64,000 bases of DNA from Odiellus spinosus (Eukaryota > Arthropoda > Arachnida > Opiliones > Phalangiidae): the NCBI GenBank assembly GCA_963920705.1, contig OY987229.1, forward strand, positions 18,853,728 to 18,917,727, in the 5' to 3' direction. The translations under genes were made by a program, and so were the position numbers. Each line of letters starts with the position of its first letter. Position 1 is the first letter of the stretch. Shown piece by piece: positions 61,391-64,000 of this stretch. The notes beneath the pieces were generated by a model that saw nothing but the letters and a program-made list of their open reading frames with translations, ran no database searches and had not been told where the DNA came from.

Positions 61391-62830
61391 TTATTTTTTG
61401 GATTTTGAAAGTTTTGTGATACACTCCTGAGAGATCAAATAAAATATTTTTTAAACATCAGTTTTAATTTTAATGAAATTTATAATTACCTACCATGGAA
61501 TTGTTGTATTTATCCATGATCTGCAAAATATTCTCAATATTAAATTTAATTTCAATTGAAATTAAACCAAGATCTTACTTGTTTCATTTCGATACATGTC
61601 TATAAAAATGTTTCAAACATTATTAATTAATATTAATTAATATTAGTAAATAAAAAAACCTACTTTATTCTGCGTTTCTTCATCGAACTGTAATTTTTCC
61701 AAATATTACATTTAAGTTTAAATTTAATTAATATGTTAAAACCCCCTTCCTCTTTTGCAAGTAGTACTAATTGTTGATTTAATGTTTACCCACAAATTTA
61801 AATAGTTAATCAACTGTCAGCAATTTTTAGAACTTCATATTCAAAATGAAAGTGTCAAAAATATAAGGGTATTTATTTTTTGAAACGTTTTAACGATAAT
61901 TTTCCTCACTTTAATTATTTATAAGCTTTATTTAAAATGATAATGTCTCGCGTCATGCGCATGCTCTATATTTCTACCAAAATAAGCAACAAATTAACAT
62001 AAACTTACCATTCCACCTTGTACGTAAGAGTCCAATAAGGGCATGCCTTCTTTTCTTATACCTTCTACTGTCTATATAAATTTAATAGAGATTAATTTTT
62101 CTAACACCATTTTAGCTTCTACATTCTACCCGAGGTATATAATAACCCCCTTCGGGGGGAAGTATGAAAGCCCCTATACTACCAATGCTAAAAATCACGA
62201 ACAACAAGAGCCCGCTGCTGACTATCTAGGCCACTAGCTCGCGCTGGACTTCTCAATGTCGCTACTCTAGTAAATGGTCTTTGTATAAACAAGACGGCTC
62301 GATTTGTGTTTAGAACTTCCTGTCTCAGGAGTCAGGCTGTCTGCTAAAATGGAGTCGAAGGCTGACTTCAGCTCGCGAGTTCCGGAAGTGTGCGTAGGGA
62401 AAATTTAGTGAGGTTCAAAATGGTGTAACTATTTTTTGGGAGTAAAGCGGTGTGTCGATCCGCCGCGATTTACGCCGGGCACTTGTTGTTCGTCGATTTT
62501 GCCTACCTTTCATACTTCCCCCCGAAGGGGGTTATTATATACCTCTGATTCTACTCACTTTCTGGCAATCGTCGTCCAAATCTTTCATCTTCTTATCTAT
62601 ATTCAAAAGATTACCCCGTCCTTAAACTAAGCCGTCTCTTGAATGTGGATCTTAATTTGCATATTTTTCAGAAATTATAAAAACTTACCAATAACCTCTT
62701 TCATAGTAGGGTCGTATCGCGTTAGCAAGTACTTGCATATTGGTAGGCTAAAGGCTGGGGGATTAGACTCTGTACTGACCGTAAATAAGTACAGAGCAAA
62801 AAGCAAAACCACGAACGTTATAGGTGACAT
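61391..62830 (-). CDS. Micro-exon gene 2: small secreted four-cysteine protein (unknown family)
   Basis: Proposed minus-strand exons: 62689-62830, 62559-62596, 62009-62071, 61664-61687, 61579-61599, 61494-61520, 61391-61426 (142, 38, 63, 24, 21, 27 and 36 nt), stop TAA; 116 residues. Residues 1-22 are a signal peptide (FVVLLFALYLFTVS). Cysteines at 32, 58, 91 and 107 match the spacing of micro-exon gene 1 within one residue. Micro-exons read FDEETQNK, TCIEMKQ, IMDKYNNSM, then ECITKLSKSKK. Three donors are GTAAG, two GTAGG and the 38-nt exon uses GTGAGT, exactly as in gene 1. Two exons end in ATG directly before GT (the 63- and 27-nt ones). An extra 24-nt in-frame candidate exon lies at 61790-61813. 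Intron 2 is 85% occupied by a MITE. The weakest acceptor is that of the 24-nt exon. Function unknown; predicted secreted, probably helical with two disulfides. Confidence 0.72.
62132..62545 (+). mobile_element. MITE family G, intact copy inside intron 2 of micro-exon gene 2
   Basis: A 414-bp element with inverted ends GAGGTATATAATAACCCCC and complement, continuing TTCGGGGGGAAGTATGAAAG. Nearly identical to the interrupted copy at 19.57 kb, so amplification is probably recent. It ends 13 bp from the exon 2 donor. Confidence 0.92.
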
Positions 62831-63110
62831 TTTCTGGAAGAATTAACTATTTTTGCGAGGGAAAACGGAGGTTATTTTATAGCAAAAACAATAGCTACTT
62901 TTATTACAATGTTATCTGACTTCATCTAAAATTTCCCGCTATTATTATAGTTAATGGCGGTTATTATTATATTTGGGATAAGGTTTTTAGATTTATTTAG
63001 TGCCAATATAATTTTATTGATAAACTTGTCATTTGCAACCATTACTACCTTCATTTGATAATTCGGGATATTTTTAAGGTTATTGTAAATTGCATTTTAT
63101 TTCTTTCATT

Positions 63111-63398
63111 CATGAAATATATCCTAATGATTTTAAAAATTAAAATTAGATCCAAATTTCACTGATCTCTCCCTCCAGCCAATCGTGTAACGCCTGGCCT
63201 TCCAACGAACAAAATACTCGCTATGTCGAGATTATAGCGCGAGATTTTATAACTAACGACGAACGTGGCGCACGACAAAGAGCATGCCACGAGTATTTTG
63301 TTCGCTGGAAGGCAGGGCGTCACACGATTGGCTGGCGGGAAATATCTTTGAAATTTGGCTCTATTTTGATTTTTAAAATCATTGGGATTTATTTCCCG
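63111..63398. mobile_element. Foldback element, about 290 bp
   Basis: Arms of about 110 bp pair, for example AGCCAATCGTGTAACGCC with GGGCGTCACACGATTGGCT and GAACAAAATACTCG with CGAGTATTTTGTTC. CACCCTCCCTTTAA at 63448-63461 may be its TTAA-type right end; a matching left end was not found. Confidence 0.65.
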
Positions 63399-63690
63399 AA
63401 TAATTAATAGAAGAATCCATAAAAAAATCTCTTAAGTTTCCTCTTCACCCTCCCTTTAAATATAATTAAAACAATTACGATTTTCGAAACTCCCACGTCA
63501 GTTTCGTCATAACGAAGTTCTACTGTCTAGGATAATTTTCAAAAATATTTAATTAAATATTCTCTTAATTAGAATTAAAGTATAATACACTATCAATAGA
63601 AATTAAGGCGAATATGTCTAAAATTAAAATAAATGGAACGAAATTGAATTTAAATAATATTTTTAATTAGTTCAATTCTTTCTTGCATGA

Positions 63691-63696
63691 TTTATT
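63691..63696 (-). terminator. Poly(A) signal AATAAA of micro-exon gene 3
   Basis: Follows the TAA stop directly on the minus strand (TAA then AATAAA). Confidence 0.5.
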
Positions 63697-64000
63697 TTAC
63701 CCAGCAAGCTTTCCAAAACATCCCTACAAGAAATAGGTTTTTGTAATTAAAATAACTTTTAATTAAGATTAATTTTTATCTTACCATAATACCCTGCACT
63801 TTCATAGCTTCGCCGGCCATCTGTTAAAGAAGCGAAAGCCTAATTAAAATCTAATACGACAAGTTTGAATTGTTTTAGACATTAGTTTTAGAATATCTTA
63901 CCTTCATATTCGCGGCGCAACACTGTGATGAAAGTTAATTTAATCAAATTCTCGATTAATTAATTAATCTGCAGAGTAAAATATTTGAAATAAATAAATA
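63697..64000 (-). CDS. Micro-exon gene 3 (3' part; runs off the right edge)
   Basis: Three minus-strand exons are visible: 63902-63922 (CCAANMK), 63785-63820 (MAGEAMKVQGIM) and 63697-63723 (GCFGKLAG, stop TAA), 21, 36 and 27 nt, all phase 0 with AG acceptors and GTAAG donors. They align one to one with the last three exons of micro-exon gene 2: TCIEMKQ, IMDKYNNSM and ECITKLSKSKK, keeping the cysteine at position 2 of the first and third exons. The signal-peptide exon and the 38- and 60-nt exons should lie beyond 64000. Same orientation as gene 2, 867 bp upstream of its ATG, so a tandem duplicate. The MxxxxxxVQGxM pattern also occurs at the end of gene 2's 63-nt exon, hinting at exon duplication. 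Partial, product unknown. Confidence 0.6.

Larger units (their letters stand above)
62831..63696. other. Spacer between micro-exon genes 2 and 3
   Basis: Promoter of gene 2 should lie in the right-hand neighbourhood of 62831. Most of the rest is a foldback element. Confidence 0.4.

Noticed and set aside
62009-62067. An alternative acceptor (TATAGACAG) making a 59-nt second exon in micro-exon gene 2
   Set aside because: It would skip the 38-nt exon at 62559-62596, whose size, phase, cysteine and GTGAGT donor match gene 1; the 63-nt exon in phase 0 fits better.

Overview
This window is eukaryotic nuclear DNA: AT-rich, gene-poor, with GT-AG introns, AATAAA signals and many small transposon derivatives. 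The heparan sulfate 3-O-sulfotransferase most resembles the arthropod Hs3st-B type, so I read it as an arthropod, probably a hexapod. That is inference from protein family; no species is claimed.

Layout. 1-9.7 kb is non-coding DNA with scattered MITEs. 9.71-11.8 kb is a tandem satellite of 178-bp units. 12.81-14.68 kb (+) is a small secreted protein gene, mostly built of micro-exons. 15.49-16.91 kb holds two divergent, possibly paralogous single-exon ORFs for one-pass membrane proteins. 17-45 kb is mostly intergenic, rich in foldback elements, minisatellites and one nested transposon. 45.88-54.73 kb (+) is the sulfotransferase, two coding exons around a 7.7-kb intron. 59.36-61.27 kb (+) is a four-exon pseudouridine-5'-phosphatase (HDHD1/Gs1-like). 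Convergent with it, 61.39-62.83 kb (-) is a second micro-exon gene, and a third starts beyond the right edge and ends at 63.70 kb (-).

The main discovery candidate is this micro-exon family. The members at 12.8 and 62.8 kb share the same build: a signal-peptide exon of 139/142 nt ending in phase 1, a 38-nt exon, a 60/63-nt exon, then 24-, 21- and 27-nt phase-0 micro-exons and a short terminal exon. Both carry four cysteines at nearly equal spacing (x24-25, x31-32, x15). The third shows the same last three exons. None is visible as a long ORF, which makes the family easy to miss in automated annotation. Function is unknown; a four-cysteine helical secreted protein, possibly of the minus-C odorant-binding type, is one hypothesis.

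Mobile DNA falls into at least four groups: 290-340-bp MITEs with CA-starting ends and 7-bp target duplications; TTAA-flanked elements with AGGGA ends; TA-flanked elements with GTTCACACT-like ends; and a 964-bp foldback element with an 8-bp duplication nested inside another MITE whose intact copy lies in an intron of the 62-kb micro-exon gene. I found no rRNA, tRNA or CRISPR array. Positions of splice sites and element ends were read by eye, without transcripts or database searches.
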